Below are positions 41,044 through 50,545 of a stretch of 64,000 bases of DNA, in pieces. The first letter of the stretch is position 1. Every line of letters begins with the position of its first letter. Position numbers and translations under genes: made by a program. The DNA is from DATFWC01 sp963777755 (lineage in GTDB: Bacteria; Pseudomonadota; Alphaproteobacteria; Rhizobiales; Xanthobacteraceae): contig CAVZSC010000035.1 of the NCBI GenBank assembly GCA_963777755.1, positions 1 to 64,000 on the forward strand, written 5' to 3'. The notes under the pieces were generated by a model that saw nothing but the letters and a program-made list of their open reading frames with translations, was not told the origin of the DNA and ran no database searches.

Positions 41044-41409
41044 ATGCGTCATCGCGGCACCGTGTCCACCACCCCCCTCCCCGGCCGCAGCTGGCGCGCG
41101 ATCCTGCGCGCGCCGCGGCTTGCCGCACGCGCCCTCGTGCAGGCCTATCGCTACACGCTGTCGCCGCTCGTCGGCTTCCATTGCCGTCACCTGCCGACCT
41201 GCTCCGAATATGCCGACGAGGCGCTCGCGCGTCACGGCCTGTGGGCGGGCGGCTGGATGACGCTCGCGCGCCTTTGCCGCTGTCATCCGCTCGGCACCTC
41301 CGGCCTCGATTTCGTCCCGCCGACGCCGCCGCCGCGCGCGCGCTGGTTCCTGCCCTGGCGCTACGCGAGGTGGCGCGGCACGAACGCCGAGATGCCGCGC
41401 GAGCCCTGA
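41044..41409 (+). CDS. yidD: Membrane protein insertion efficiency factor YidD
   Basis: A 121-residue protein; the ATG at 41044 is preferred over 41008, but neither has a strong site. The YidD core is clear: ALVQAYRYTLSPLVGFHCRH, LPTCSEYADEALARHGLWAG, then RLCRCHPLGTSGLDFVPP. It helps YidC-dependent insertion of inner-membrane proteins (family knowledge). The basic N-terminus forms an amphipathic membrane-associating helix. Confidence 0.9.
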   Translation: MRHRGTVSTTPLPGRSWRAILRAPRLAARALVQAYRYTLSPLVGFHCRHLPTCSEYADEALARHGLWAGGWMTLARLCRCHPLGTSGLDFVPPTPPPRARWFLPWRYARWRGTNAEMPREP

Positions 41410-41470
41410 GCACATGCTCATATTCACGATGTCAGGCACCCGGTCCCGGCGCGCAGCATCCATGAACCGC

Positions 41471-41510
41471 TCTCATAAGTCTGTGCGAAGTCTGCCGTCT
41501 AATCGCCTGC
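41471..41510 (+). promoter_or_regulatory. Shared 40-bp promoter element upstream of the CMD gene
   Basis: 29 of 40 positions match 46624-46663 in the LysR/cupin intergenic region, including an unbroken GTCTAATCGCCTGC (14 nt). TCTAAT may be the -10 box, and TCAT-A/G-AG upstream part of a LysR-type site. It suggests that both transcription units answer to one regulator. Confidence 0.55.
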
Positions 41511-41638
41511 CGGCGCCCGGCATATAACAATGCTCGTTCCCGGCAGTCCCGGAACGCGCCTTCCGCTCACGTTCGATCGGCTGAAGCGTGCGAACCAGGT
41601 TGGTTGGTGTGTGCTCAAGACACCGATAGGAGGTCGAA

Positions 41639-42424
41639 ATGAAACGTCTTGCTGCGACGGTCGCGTCGCTCGTCGTGATTGCTTCGGCCGGTCAAGCGGA
41701 GGAGAGAAAGGCGATGCCCGCATCGCAATCGATGCTGACGCGTGAGGACGTCCGAACGGTTGCCCCAGCGCTCGACAAATACACGCAGGATCGTCTGCTC
41801 GGCGACGTGTGGAAACGCCCCGGTCTCAGCTCCCGCGATCGCAGCATCAGCACGCTCGCCGCGCTGATCGCGCGCAATCAGACGATCGAAATGCGATATC
41901 ATTTCAATCTGGCGCTCGATAACGGCGTCAAGCCGTCCGAGATTTCCGGGATCATCACGCATCTGGCGTTCTATTCCGGCTGGGCGAATGCCATGTCGGC
42001 GGTCGCGGTCGTCAAAGATGTCTTTGTCGAGCGCACGATCGGGGCCGATCAGCTGCCGGCGGCCACGCCTCCCCTCCTCCCCCTCGACGAAGCCTCCGAA
42101 GCCGACCGCGCCACGCGCGTCGGACAGCAGTTCGGCGCGGTGTTTCCGGGAGTCGTGCAGTACACCACCGACGTTCTGTTCCGCGACCTTTGGCTTCGTC
42201 CGGACTTGGCGCCACGCGATCGCAGCCTGGTCACGGTCAGTGCGCTGATCGCCTCGGGCCAGGTCGCTCAGCTCGCCGGGCACCTCAACCGGGCGATGGA
42301 CAACGGCCTGACGCAGCCGCAGGGCGCGGAGGTCATGACGCACCTCGCCTTCTACGTCGGCTGGCCCAACGTCTTCTCGGCGATGCCGGTGGCAAAGGAC
42401 GTGTTCGAGAAGCGTCCGGGCTAG
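41639..42424 (+). CDS. Exported carboxymuconolactone decarboxylase (CMD)-family protein, two domains
   Basis: ATG 41639 follows a strong AGGAGG. The 261-residue protein has a short signal peptide (MKRLAATVASLVVIASAGQA) and two CMD/AhpD-like repeats: LLGDVWKRPGLSSRDRSIST with HFNLALDNGVKPSEISGIIT, and LFRDLWLRPDLAPRDRSLVT with HLNRAMDNGLTQPQGAEVMT. No CxxC peroxidase motif is seen, so a lactonase/decarboxylase-like or structural role is likely. CMD, cupin and SDR genes are often clustered under a LysR regulator in proteobacteria. Confidence 0.8.
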   Translation: MKRLAATVASLVVIASAGQAEERKAMPASQSMLTREDVRTVAPALDKYTQDRLLGDVWKRPGLSSRDRSISTLAALIARNQTIEMRYHFNLALDNGVKPSEISGIITHLAFYSGWANAMSAVAVVKDVFVERTIGADQLPAATPPLLPLDEASEADRATRVGQQFGAVFPGVVQYTTDVLFRDLWLRPDLAPRDRSLVTVSALIASGQVAQLAGHLNRAMDNGLTQPQGAEVMTHLAFYVGWPNVFSAMPVAKDVFEKRPG

Positions 42425-42452
42425 CTCCCGTCCCGGCGCGCTCACTGGTCGT

Positions 42453-42618
42453 CTGGTGTGGCAGATTTGACGTTCCTATCAGCATTTCGGCGACCCCTTC
42501 ATAGGAACGTCAAATCCAAAGCCACACTAGAATCATATGGTTGCTAGTGTCCCTTTGGTTCCGACGTTCGTACGAGACGGCGCTGCAAAGGGATACGAAC
42601 GTCGGAACCGGGACACTA
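42453..42618. repeat. Double-hairpin TA-flanked repeat, copy R3
   Basis: Hairpins at 42453-42530 and 42544-42618. Sequence is nearly the reverse complement of R1, including the GACGTTC cores and the CATATGG linker. The last CACTAG is interrupted: the IS630 element inserted at its TA. R2 and R3 share orientation. Confidence 0.85.
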
Positions 42619-43667
42619 GAGGGTTTCCCGGTCATGCTGCAGCATAGCCCGCATGCCTGAAGTAGTTGGCACATTCTTGAGCACTGAGGCGAGGCAAGAA
42701 CGAGCGAATGGCCCTGTACAGACGGGGCACTGTTCGCTCGGCGGCCTTGCGCAGGAATGCCTTGAATTTGGCGAAGGGCATCTCGATGGGATTGAGGTCG
42801 GGCGAGTACTGCGGCAGGTAGCGCAGGGTCGCTCGCGCGTTCTCGATCGCCTCACGGATGGCTGCAGCTTTGTGAACATTGACGTTGTCGATGATGACGA
42901 TATCGTCGCGCCTAAGCACGGGAAGCAAGCACTCCTCGACGTAGGTCAGGAACATCTGTGCGTTCAGGGCGCCCTCGACCACCATCGGGGCGACCATTTT
43001 GTTGTGACGCAAAGCGGCCACGAACGTAATGGTCTTCCAATATCCGCACGGGGCTCGCCCGACCAACTCAACGCCGCACGGACTGCGACCATAGAGCCGC
43101 ACCATGTTGGTGGTGACCGCAGTCTCGTCGATAAACACCAGCCGGGCGGGATCAAGCATGCCTTGCTCCCGAATCCAGCATCAGCGCGCCCGGGCCACGT
43201 CGGCGCGGTGCTGTTCCTCCGCGCGCAGACTCTTTTTTTTGTAGGTGATCTTGTGTCGCTGGAAAAACCGCGAGACCGAACTGTGACTGGTTGGAATCCG
43301 CTGCTTCCGCAGTTTGGCGACGATCTCCTCCAACGTCAGGTCCGGTTGTTCAGCTACCAGAGCCAGGATCTGTTTCGCGTATGGTTCCAACGGCGATATG
43401 CTTCCTCCGTGAGGTTTCGGCTCGCAACGCCCGGTCTCGTTCCAGCGCTGCAGCCATCTCACTGCCGAACTCGGGTCGACCTCGAAACGTTCGGCCGCCT
43501 CCCGCCGCGATGCTCCTGCTTCTACCGCCTCAATCACGCGCTTCCGCAAGTCAACCGAATAGGACTTCGGCATCGCCCACTCCCTCAAAGGAGAATCAAT
43601 GCACGAAGAATCGCCCATTGCTAACCCCTTGGGAATCCCGCCGATTCAAATCGGCCGGGAAACCCTC
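42619..43667 (-). mobile_element. IS630-family insertion sequence inserted in R3
   Basis: The ends GAGGGTTTCCCGG and CCGGGAAACCCTC are perfect 13-bp inverted repeats, each flanked by TA (42617-42618 and 43668-43669), the usual IS630 target duplication. Removing the element restores the CACTAG end of the repeat R3. Length 1049 bp. Confidence 0.9.
42632..43573 (-). pseudogene. IS630 transposase split by an in-frame TGA
   Basis: From ATG 43573 the HTH half (MPKSYSVDLRKRVIEAVEAG, RREAAERFEVDPSSAVRWLQ, VSRFFQRHKITYKKK) runs to DVARAR, then TGA at 43181-43183. The same frame continues at once with CWIREQGMLDPARLVFIDET, the second acidic residue in IVIIDNVNVHKAAAI, and YSPDLNPIEMPFAKFKAF. A CGA-to-TGA change explains the break. 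The run of eight A nearby is not needed for a frameshift because both halves share one frame. Readthrough aside, the transposase is inactive. Confidence 0.85.
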
Positions 43668-43770
43668 TAGCGCCGGTGGCCCAGGCCAACAGCAGATCGG
43701 CAATGGACCGCAAGCCCTCCGCGGGATGTGCGATGTATCGGCTCCATCACATCCGCTTCTGCGGGCGTCG

Positions 43771-45553
43771 TCACGACGCCCCAGCCTCCTGATGCAGCTC
43801 TCCGCCCCGCATCAAGCGCCGGGCGATATCGGCCGTCTGCAGCGCTGCGCGTTCGGTCGGCGAGTGGGCCGCCATATAGCGGGCAACCGCAATGAGGATG
43901 TGCCGGCCCTCGTCGGTGTCGCCCCATGCGGTGAACTGGCGGACCCCGGCCTCCAGCATCTGATAGACGTGGAAGCCTGCATCTTCGCGCAGCAACGCAC
44001 GCGCGAGCGTGGCGATCAACGCCTGCGGCGAATGACCGAGCGTGAGATGCCGTGCCACCAGCCGCGCCGCGAGATCGACCTGTCGCTGCCGGTCGAAGGC
44101 GTCGAGCAGGGCGGCGCGGATCATCTCGGCATCCGCCGGCAGGTCGTCGAGTTCGCTCGCCGCCGTCGCCCGGGATGCGGGCCGGCGGCACATTGAGATA
44201 GCGCGCGAGGTAGAGTGCCATCGCGCCGTGCAGCACGCCGCGCATGGCCGTGGCGTGATCGTCGGGGTCGGCGGTCCCGATCCGCTCGAGCATCTGGTGG
44301 ATCGCATTGGCGTAGGTGAAGACGTGGTGCGCGGTCTCCCAGTCGGCGTGCTCGTTGGCGTTGCCGAAGCGCGCCACGCGAAGCGCGGCCGCGTAGGCGA
44401 GCGACCGGCCAAGCTCGGCGGGTGCGGCACCGGCGCGAATCGCCGCCTTGAGCGCGTCAACGATCCGGGCCGGATCGTCACCGAGCAGCTCGCGGGCGAG
44501 CGCCGCGTGGTCCGACCAGCCATCCGGGCCGCAGCCGGCAGCGAACAGTTCCGGCAGCTGGCCGGCTGCTTCCTCGCACAGCGCAACAAGGTCGACCGGC
44601 TGGCGCCAGGCGGTCGATTCCTCGGCGCCGCGGGCCGCCGCCATCTGGCCGACGACGGTCGGCAGCACGGCCGCCGCGTGCTCCCAGCCGATCAGGTCGA
44701 GGCACTCGAACGCCTTGTTGATGAAGTCGAGCGAGTGTCCGGAATCGGCGAACGCCCGCTCGGTCTCGGCCGCGAGCAGGGCATCGGCGAGCACGGAAGG
44801 CGACGCGCCGGCCGCAATCGCCGTAAGCAGGGTGCGCTCGGCCGCCTCGCGATGGCGCACGTTTGTCCAGCGCCGCAGCCAGCGCTTGAGCGCGGCCGGA
44901 TCCGGCCGGCTTGCAAGCGGCGCACGCTCCCGCCGCGGCGCCTCGCCGTCGCAGTCCGCCGCCACGCGGCGCGCGCCGTGGAACAGGGCGAGATAGGCTT
45001 CCTCCCCCGGCAGTGCGGGCAGGAGATTGGCGAGGGCCGTAAGGATCGTCAGACCCACTCCCCAGCCGTCGCGGTTCTGCGTCCCGAACAGCGCCGCCTG
45101 CCGCACGATGTCGGCCGGCGGTACGTCGGCCGCGAGCTGACCATGCACGGCCTTGGCAATGACGAGGCCGAGGTCGTGGGCGAGGCCGTCCGCGAGCCGC
45201 TGACGCCAGTGCGCGGCGGGATCGGCATGACCGAGCGTGGTCCTCACCCAGACCTCCCCGTCGCGCACCTCGACCGGGAAGATCGGTACGTCGTCCGCCC
45301 ACAGGTCGAAGGTGCAGCCGCTTTCGAGATCGAAGCGGGCGTGGTGCCAATGACAAGTCAGGATGCCGTCCTCGACGCTGCCGCGCGCGAGCGGGAAGCC
45401 CATGTGCGGGCAGCGATTATCGAGGGCGAAGACGCGCGCGCGGTCGTAGATGACGAGGATCGGACGATGGCCACCGTGCACAACGAGCCGCCCCTGCGCC
45501 TTCAGCTCCTCGAGGCTCCCGGCGAGCGCGAATTCCTGGTTGGGCGCATCCAT
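43771..45553 (-). pseudogene. Rieske [2Fe-2S] protein with large helical C-terminal domain, frameshifted
   Basis: ATG 45553 is 7 nt from GGAGG. Residues about 8-105 form a Rieske domain with both ligand pairs, NRCPHMGFPLARGSVED and LTCHWHHARFDLESGC. About 480 residues of mostly helical sequence follow, with no family I can name. Near 44175 the frame breaks after YLNVPPARIPG; the other frame continues SELDDLPADAEMIRAALLDA through HLTLGHSPQALIATLARALL to the stop at 43771. A one-base indel in CCCGGGCG explains it. The intact protein would be about 590 residues and might pass electrons to a partner oxygenase. Confidence 0.75.
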
Positions 45554-45682
45554 GAGCATACCTCCCGCAGTGATCCCTTTGGGGACGCGGTACGTAACCT
45601 CGCTCCACCGTCAACATAGGCATCTTGGCGCGCAAACGCTGCAGATTTCCGCCGGGATGCCGGCAACGACACCTGGGCGATG

Positions 45683-46612
45683 CTATGCGGTTTTGGTTCT
45701 CCTCTGCGCTGGGCTCATGTCAGCCCGGTACCGCAGTGCGTCGACCAATAGCGCAAAGGCCGGCGAGGACTGCCGCCGGCTCGGATAGTAGAGATGGTAA
45801 CCCGGCCAGGGCGGGCACCAATCCTCGAGAACCCGCCTGAGACGACCTTTGGCGAGATAGGGTTGCGCCAGGTCCTCCGGCACGTAGGCGAGCCCGAAGC
45901 CAGCCAGCGCGGCGTCGAGGACCTGGAAGATGCCGTTGAAGACGAGCTGCCCCTCGACGCGCACCCTCAGCTCGCGGCCGGCCTTTTCGAACTCCCAAGC
46001 GTACACACCGCCATGGGTGGGCAGGCGCAGGTTGATGCATTGATGCTCGGTCAGATCCTGCGGCATCTTCGGCGGTGCGCGCGTCGCGAAACAGGACGTC
46101 GCACCGACCACCGCAAAGCGCATGTCGGGCCCGATGCGCACCGCGATCATATCCTTGGCAACCTGCTCACCGAGACGCACGCCCGCGTCATAACGCTGAG
46201 CGACGATGTCGATCAGCCCGTAGTCGAGGATGATCTCGACCTTGATGTCCGGATACTGCCGAAGCAATTTCGCGAGCTTCGGCCAGAGGATCGTGTTGAC
46301 GGCATGATCGCCGGCCGTGATCCGAATGGTGCCGGCGGGCTTGTCCCGGAGCTCGCTCAAGGCCTCGAGCTCGGCATCGATCTCCTCGAAGCGCGGACCC
46401 ACGGTGCGGAGCAGGCGTCCGCCTGCCTGGGTCGGCGAGACGCTGCGCGTGGTGCGGGTCAGAAGCCGGACTCCCAGCCGCTCTTCGAGCCCACGAATGG
46501 TGTGGCTGAGCGCCGACTGGGAAACGCCCAGCTTCGCCGCGGCCTTGGTGAAGCTGCGTTCTCGCCCTACGGCCAGGAAGGCCAGGAGATCATCCAGATG
46601 TCCGCGCGGCAT
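45683..46612 (-). CDS. LysR-family transcriptional regulator
   Basis: A 309-residue regulator with the N-terminal winged HTH (DDLLAFLAVGRERSFTKAAA, KLGVSQSALSHTIRGLEERL) and a periplasmic-binding-like effector domain (AGTIRITAGDHAVNTILWPK). It resembles the YafC/PA-type LysR group that controls short-chain dehydrogenase/CMD/cupin genes (family knowledge). Divergent from the cupin operon, whose promoter element recurs upstream of the CMD gene at 41639. Confidence 0.9.
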   Translation of the reverse strand: MPRGHLDDLLAFLAVGRERSFTKAAAKLGVSQSALSHTIRGLEERLGVRLLTRTTRSVSPTQAGGRLLRTVGPRFEEIDAELEALSELRDKPAGTIRITAGDHAVNTILWPKLAKLLRQYPDIKVEIILDYGLIDIVAQRYDAGVRLGEQVAKDMIAVRIGPDMRFAVVGATSCFATRAPPKMPQDLTEHQCINLRLPTHGGVYAWEFEKAGRELRVRVEGQLVFNGIFQVLDAALAGFGLAYVPEDLAQPYLAKGRLRRVLEDWCPPWPGYHLYYPSRRQSSPAFALLVDALRYRADMSPAQRRTKTA

Positions 46613-46623
46613 TCATGATCTCC

Positions 46624-46663
46624 ATTCATGAGCCCATGCACATTCTACTGTCTAATCGCCTGC
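46624..46663 (+). promoter_or_regulatory. Shared 40-bp promoter element in the LysR/cupin intergenic region
   Basis: Counterpart of 41471-41510. Direct repeats ATTCATGATCTCC-ATTCATGAG overlap its left side, as expected for a LysR-type activation site next to the regulator gene. Confidence 0.55.
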
Positions 46664-46717
46664 GGCTGCGCGCGCTAGATCAACGCATGACACCAGGCAA
46701 CCGTCGTGGGTGGAGAA

Positions 46718-46800
46718 ATGGACATCAAGATCTGGCTTCTCGTCATGCTGATCGGTTTCTTGAGCGCGCTCTATCACGCCGGCAAGAAGCTCCCTGCCGA

Positions 46801-46804
<4 letters not shown>
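46718..46804 (+). CDS. 28-residue membrane peptide coupled to the cupin gene
   Basis: ATG 46718 follows GGTGGAGA. The peptide is MDIKIWLLVMLIGFLSALYH plus AGKKLPAE: a single transmembrane helix with a short basic end. Its TGA overlaps the ATG of the cupin gene (ATGA, 46801-46804), which strongly suggests translation. Function unknown; it might anchor or regulate a product of the operon. Confidence 0.55.
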
Positions 46805-47334
<530 letters not shown>

Positions 47335-47374
47335 TCCCGTCGCATCATGGCGGCGCAATCGAAGGAATGGTTCC

Positions 47375-48124
47375 GTGAATTTCTCGTTTGCAAATCAAGT
47401 CGCGCTGGTTACCGGAGCTGCCTCGGGCATGGGTCGGGCGACGGCCAAAGCCTTCGCGGAGGCGGGAGCCGCCGTTACGCTGGCGGATATCAACGAGGGT
47501 GCGGCCCGCGCCGCGGCAGAGGATCTGGTCGCCGCCGGACACAAGGCAATGGCCGTCCGCTGCAATGTCGCCGACGAGGCCGAGGTGGCCGCCATGGTCG
47601 AGCAGACCGTCTCCACCTTCGGACGGCTGGATGCGGCGTTCAACAATGCCGGCGTGCAGAGTCCCCTCGCGGAGACCGCTGATGCCAGTGCCGAGGACTT
47701 CGATCGCGTGAACGCGATCAACCTGCGCGGCGTGTGGACTTGCATGAAGCATGAGCTTCGGCGCATGCGCGAGCAGGGAAGCGGCGCCATCGTCAACTGC
47801 TCTTCGCTCGGCGGGCTCGTCGGCATCGCCGGACGGGCCGTGTATCACGCCTCCAAGCACGGCGTGCTGGGGCTGACCAAGAGTGCCGGGCTCGAATATG
47901 CCGCCAGGGGAATCCGGATCAATGCGGTATGCCCGGGAATCATCGATACGCCGATGGTCGCGGGCATGCTGGTCAGTCAACCCGAAGCCATGAAGGAATT
48001 GATGAAGGAGCAGCCGATTGGACGGCTCGGCCGTGCAGAGGAGATCGCCGCGGCGGTTCTCCCGGGCGCAAGCTTCGTGATCGGTCACGCACTCGCTGTG
48101 GATGGTGGCTACACCGCACGCTGA
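47375..48124 (+). CDS. Short-chain dehydrogenase/reductase
   Basis: GTG 47375 gives 249 residues. Cofactor motif VALVTGAASGMGRATAKAFA, DINEGAARAAAEDL, NNAGVQSPLAE, and the catalytic Ser-Tyr-Lys in IVNCSSLGGLVGIAGRAVYH with ASKHG. Aspartate at the end of beta-2 points to NAD(H). Near the end, EEIAAAVLPGASFVIGHALA lacks the usual four or five residues (such as WLCSD) between AVL and GASF. An in-frame deletion of about 12-15 bases is likely there and may affect activity. Confidence 0.85.
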   Translation: MNFSFANQVALVTGAASGMGRATAKAFAEAGAAVTLADINEGAARAAAEDLVAAGHKAMAVRCNVADEAEVAAMVEQTVSTFGRLDAAFNNAGVQSPLAETADASAEDFDRVNAINLRGVWTCMKHELRRMREQGSGAIVNCSSLGGLVGIAGRAVYHASKHGVLGLTKSAGLEYAARGIRINAVCPGIIDTPMVAGMLVSQPEAMKELMKEQPIGRLGRAEEIAAAVLPGASFVIGHALAVDGGYTAR

Positions 48125-48184
48125 GCACGAAAGCCGCGGCAGCGAGCGCGTGCGGTAGCTCGGCATGCAGAATGGAGACGTGTC

Positions 48185-48421
48185 ATGACGGTCAACACAC
48201 TTTCACGCCAGGATCGGCCTGCTTTCTCTGGAGCGATCAAGACAGGAGCCATGATCAGCGCCGTACTCGCGGCAGGACTTGTCTTTATGGGTTTCGCCAG
48301 CCTCTGCACAGCGCGAACGGATCCGGCGGTCACCCCCGAGGTCGAAACGTCACGGCCCGTCGCGTCCGGAAGCAAGATCGAGCGCAGCGGCACGATGATC
48401 GCCCACGAGCTCCTGCTTTGA
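48185..48421 (+). CDS. Small one-helix membrane protein
   Basis: Seventy-eight residues with one hydrophobic segment at about 20-42 (IKTGAMISAVLAAGLVFMGF) and a polar C-terminal tail. ATG 48185 follows a GGAGA site. No family is recognised. It is the third or fourth gene of the LysR-linked operon. Confidence 0.5.
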   Translation: MTVNTLSRQDRPAFSGAIKTGAMISAVLAAGLVFMGFASLCTARTDPAVTPEVETSRPVASGSKIERSGTMIAHELLL

Positions 48422-48424
48422 ACG

Positions 48425-48547
48425 ATGGAGGGCTATGGCTTGGTGGCAGTGGACGCCAATCCCGAGCAAGTGGCCGCGCTTCGCCTGGTTGCGCCCGATC
48501 TCATTCCCGCGACGCTTCTGGCCCGCGCCGACGAGGTGATCGAGTGA
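48425..48547 (+). CDS. Small ORF, possible fragment
   Basis: Forty codons from ATG 48425: MEGYGLVAVDANPEQVAALR then LVAPDLIPATLLARADEVIE. Codon use looks coding, but the product resembles a piece of a larger protein. It starts three bases after the previous stop. Confidence 0.3.
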   Translation: MEGYGLVAVDANPEQVAALRLVAPDLIPATLLARADEVIE

Positions 48548-48866
48548 AGCGCCGTTAGATCACCGACGGGCGACCTCCAAAACCGATCCTCGAGACCGCC
48601 TAGGCGACGTCGCCGCGATCAAAGAAGGCTGCGAGACCAAGGGCTTATTGGGCGGAATACCGACCCGCGACCGGCGCGCGCCAAATAACGCAGGGGCGGC
48701 GTTTTTTCACCGTCGAAACCTCGTTGCATTTGCGCAACACACTTCGGAAAACGTGCTTGGAGCCAGTTTTCTTATCTTGCGCGAAGCGATTCCCCCCTGA
48801 CAATGGCCCCTGTCATGTGCCGGCTGTAGGGCGTGCCTCAGGTGAAGCCCAGACAGGAGGCGAGTA
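48548..48866. other. Intergenic stretch without a recognisable gene
   Basis: About 320 bases between the small ORF and the M15-like gene. No convincing ORF, repeat or RNA gene seen; it should contain the promoter of the downstream gene. Confidence 0.4.
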
Positions 48867-48869
48867 GTG

Positions 48870-50453
48870 ATGAGACCGCGGCAGTCTGTTGCGTTCGTGG
48901 CGTTGTGCGGAACGGTCGCTCTCGCCGGTTGGGGCGGTGCCAGGCTCGGTTCGTCCGGCATCGAGAATAGCGCGATCGGGGACCGCAGCGCGACAAGCAG
49001 CGCAACGCCTTTGAGCTGTGATGCCGGTCCGGTCGACGCGGCGTCGGCAGCCGCGATGGCCTCCGTGGCCGCGGCGGCGACGTCCCATTTCGCGCTCCCT
49101 TCCGTCGCGCTGGCGGCCGTCTCAGCTACCAATGTGCCGACCGCCGATCCCGCGCCACCCGCACTCGCCGTCGCGCCCGTGGCCATGCCCGTCGCCGAAG
49201 CGGCGATGCCCGTTGCCGAAGCGGCGATGCCCGTCGCCGAAGCGGCGATACCCGTCGTCGAAGCTGCGCCGGTCGCTGCGGACCCGCGCGCACCTGCCCT
49301 CCTCCTCGCGGACATTTCCGCCGCCGAGGTGAGCGTGGTCGAGGCGGCTTTGCCCGAGTCTCTTGCGCCACCGCCGCCGCCCGAGACCCGCGTGCGGCTT
49401 GCGTCCCTGTTCACGTCCGATCCGGCAATCGAGTACCCGAAAGTGGCCGTGCGCCCGGTCGAAACCCCCAACGAATGCCTCGTGGCCGAAATCTGCATCG
49501 ACGAGTACCTCTGGTCGCTGTACGAACGGACGCCCAAAGTCGACACGAACAAGCTGACGGAGCGGGTCAAGACGACGGTCATGAAGAAGGGCAAGGCGCG
49601 CACCGTCGTCAAAACCGTTACGAAATACGTCGTCGGAGATTTCACCTGGAAGGATCCTATAGCGGCAAAAAGAGCCGGCATGCCGCTCATGGATTACGTG
49701 ATCGGGGGCATGGATCTCAGCTTCAGGGTGAAGCTCTACCGCGCCCTTCGCGCGATGGACGATGCCGGCCTCATGCCGGGCATAACGAGCGCATTCCGCG
49801 ACGATTACCGGCAATCGATCGCAGTCGGCAACAAGGCTGCGAGCGACAGCTCATACCATGGCGGAAGCCGCCGCGGCGGCTACGGCCGCGGGCTTGCCGT
49901 CGATCTCGTGAGCGTCAAGGGCGAGACCCGCATGCAGCGCTTCGCCGCGAGCGAAGAGCTGTGGAAGTGGATCGATGCGCACGAGAAGGAGCTTGGAGTC
50001 GGGCGCCCGTATCGCGATCGAGACCCGCCGCATGTCGGGCCGATCGATGGCAAGGAATATTCCGCTAAGCGCGGCCGGGCGAGCGTGCAAAAGGCAGGAT
50101 TGCAGGCAAAGAAGGCGCAGGTAGCGAGATTGCAGGCAAAGAAAGAGCAAGGAACGAAATCGCAGACAACGAAGCCGCAAGAAACGAAATCGCAACCAAA
50201 GAACGCGCAAGCGACGAAACCGCCGGCAAAGAATGTGCAAGCGGCGAAACCGCCAGCAAATGCGCAAGCCGCGAAATTGCCAGCAAATGCGCAAGCGGCG
50301 AAACCGCCAGCAACGAACGCGCAAGCGGCGAAATTGGCGACAAAGAAGCCCCAGCTTGGCGCGCGCAACGATCCCGGCGCAACGATACGCGCAAAGCCGG
50401 CAAAATCGTCGAAGGTCAGCAGCCTGCAACCCCGGGCAAGCGTACAGCGCTGA
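48870..50453 (+). CDS. Exported M15-type peptidase with repeat-rich ends
   Basis: About 527 residues from ATG 48870 (GTG 48867 possible), with AGGAGG upstream. The N-terminal hydrophobic segment (AFVALCGTVALAGWGGARLG) anchors or exports it. Residues about 100-125 repeat MPVAEAA three to four times. The domain at about 270-390 has the M15 metallopeptidase pattern: GITSAFRDDYRQSIAVGNKA, YHGGSRRGGYGRGLAVDLVS and DPPHVGP, giving the zinc His-Asp-His set. The last 130 residues are Lys/Ala/Gln/Pro-rich repeats likely to bind the wall. A D,D- or L,D-carboxypeptidase-like role in peptidoglycan is probable. Confidence 0.7.
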   Translation: MRPRQSVAFVALCGTVALAGWGGARLGSSGIENSAIGDRSATSSATPLSCDAGPVDAASAAAMASVAAAATSHFALPSVALAAVSATNVPTADPAPPALAVAPVAMPVAEAAMPVAEAAMPVAEAAIPVVEAAPVAADPRAPALLLADISAAEVSVVEAALPESLAPPPPPETRVRLASLFTSDPAIEYPKVAVRPVETPNECLVAEICIDEYLWSLYERTPKVDTNKLTERVKTTVMKKGKARTVVKTVTKYVVGDFTWKDPIAAKRAGMPLMDYVIGGMDLSFRVKLYRALRAMDDAGLMPGITSAFRDDYRQSIAVGNKAASDSSYHGGSRRGGYGRGLAVDLVSVKGETRMQRFAASEELWKWIDAHEKELGVGRPYRDRDPPHVGPIDGKEYSAKRGRASVQKAGLQAKKAQVARLQAKKEQGTKSQTTKPQETKSQPKNAQATKPPAKNVQAAKPPANAQAAKLPANAQAAKPPATNAQAAKLATKKPQLGARNDPGATIRAKPAKSSKVSSLQPRASVQR

Positions 50454-50545
50454 ACAGGCGGCCGCCAATTGCGCCTTCGCTCCGCGCGCTTCAGACGTTA
50501 ACGGCGCGCACCGGTCTGATCGTGCGCGCAGCCAATCGGAGCCCC

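Noticed and set aside
43220..43260. Run of eight A in the IS630 gene as a programmed frameshift site
   Set aside because: The two transposase halves are in the same frame, separated by a TGA, so slippage is not required to join them.
49155..49270. Tandem repeats resembling a CRISPR or minisatellite in the M15-like gene
   Set aside because: The repeats are in-frame MPVAEAA codons within a coding low-complexity region, without spacers.
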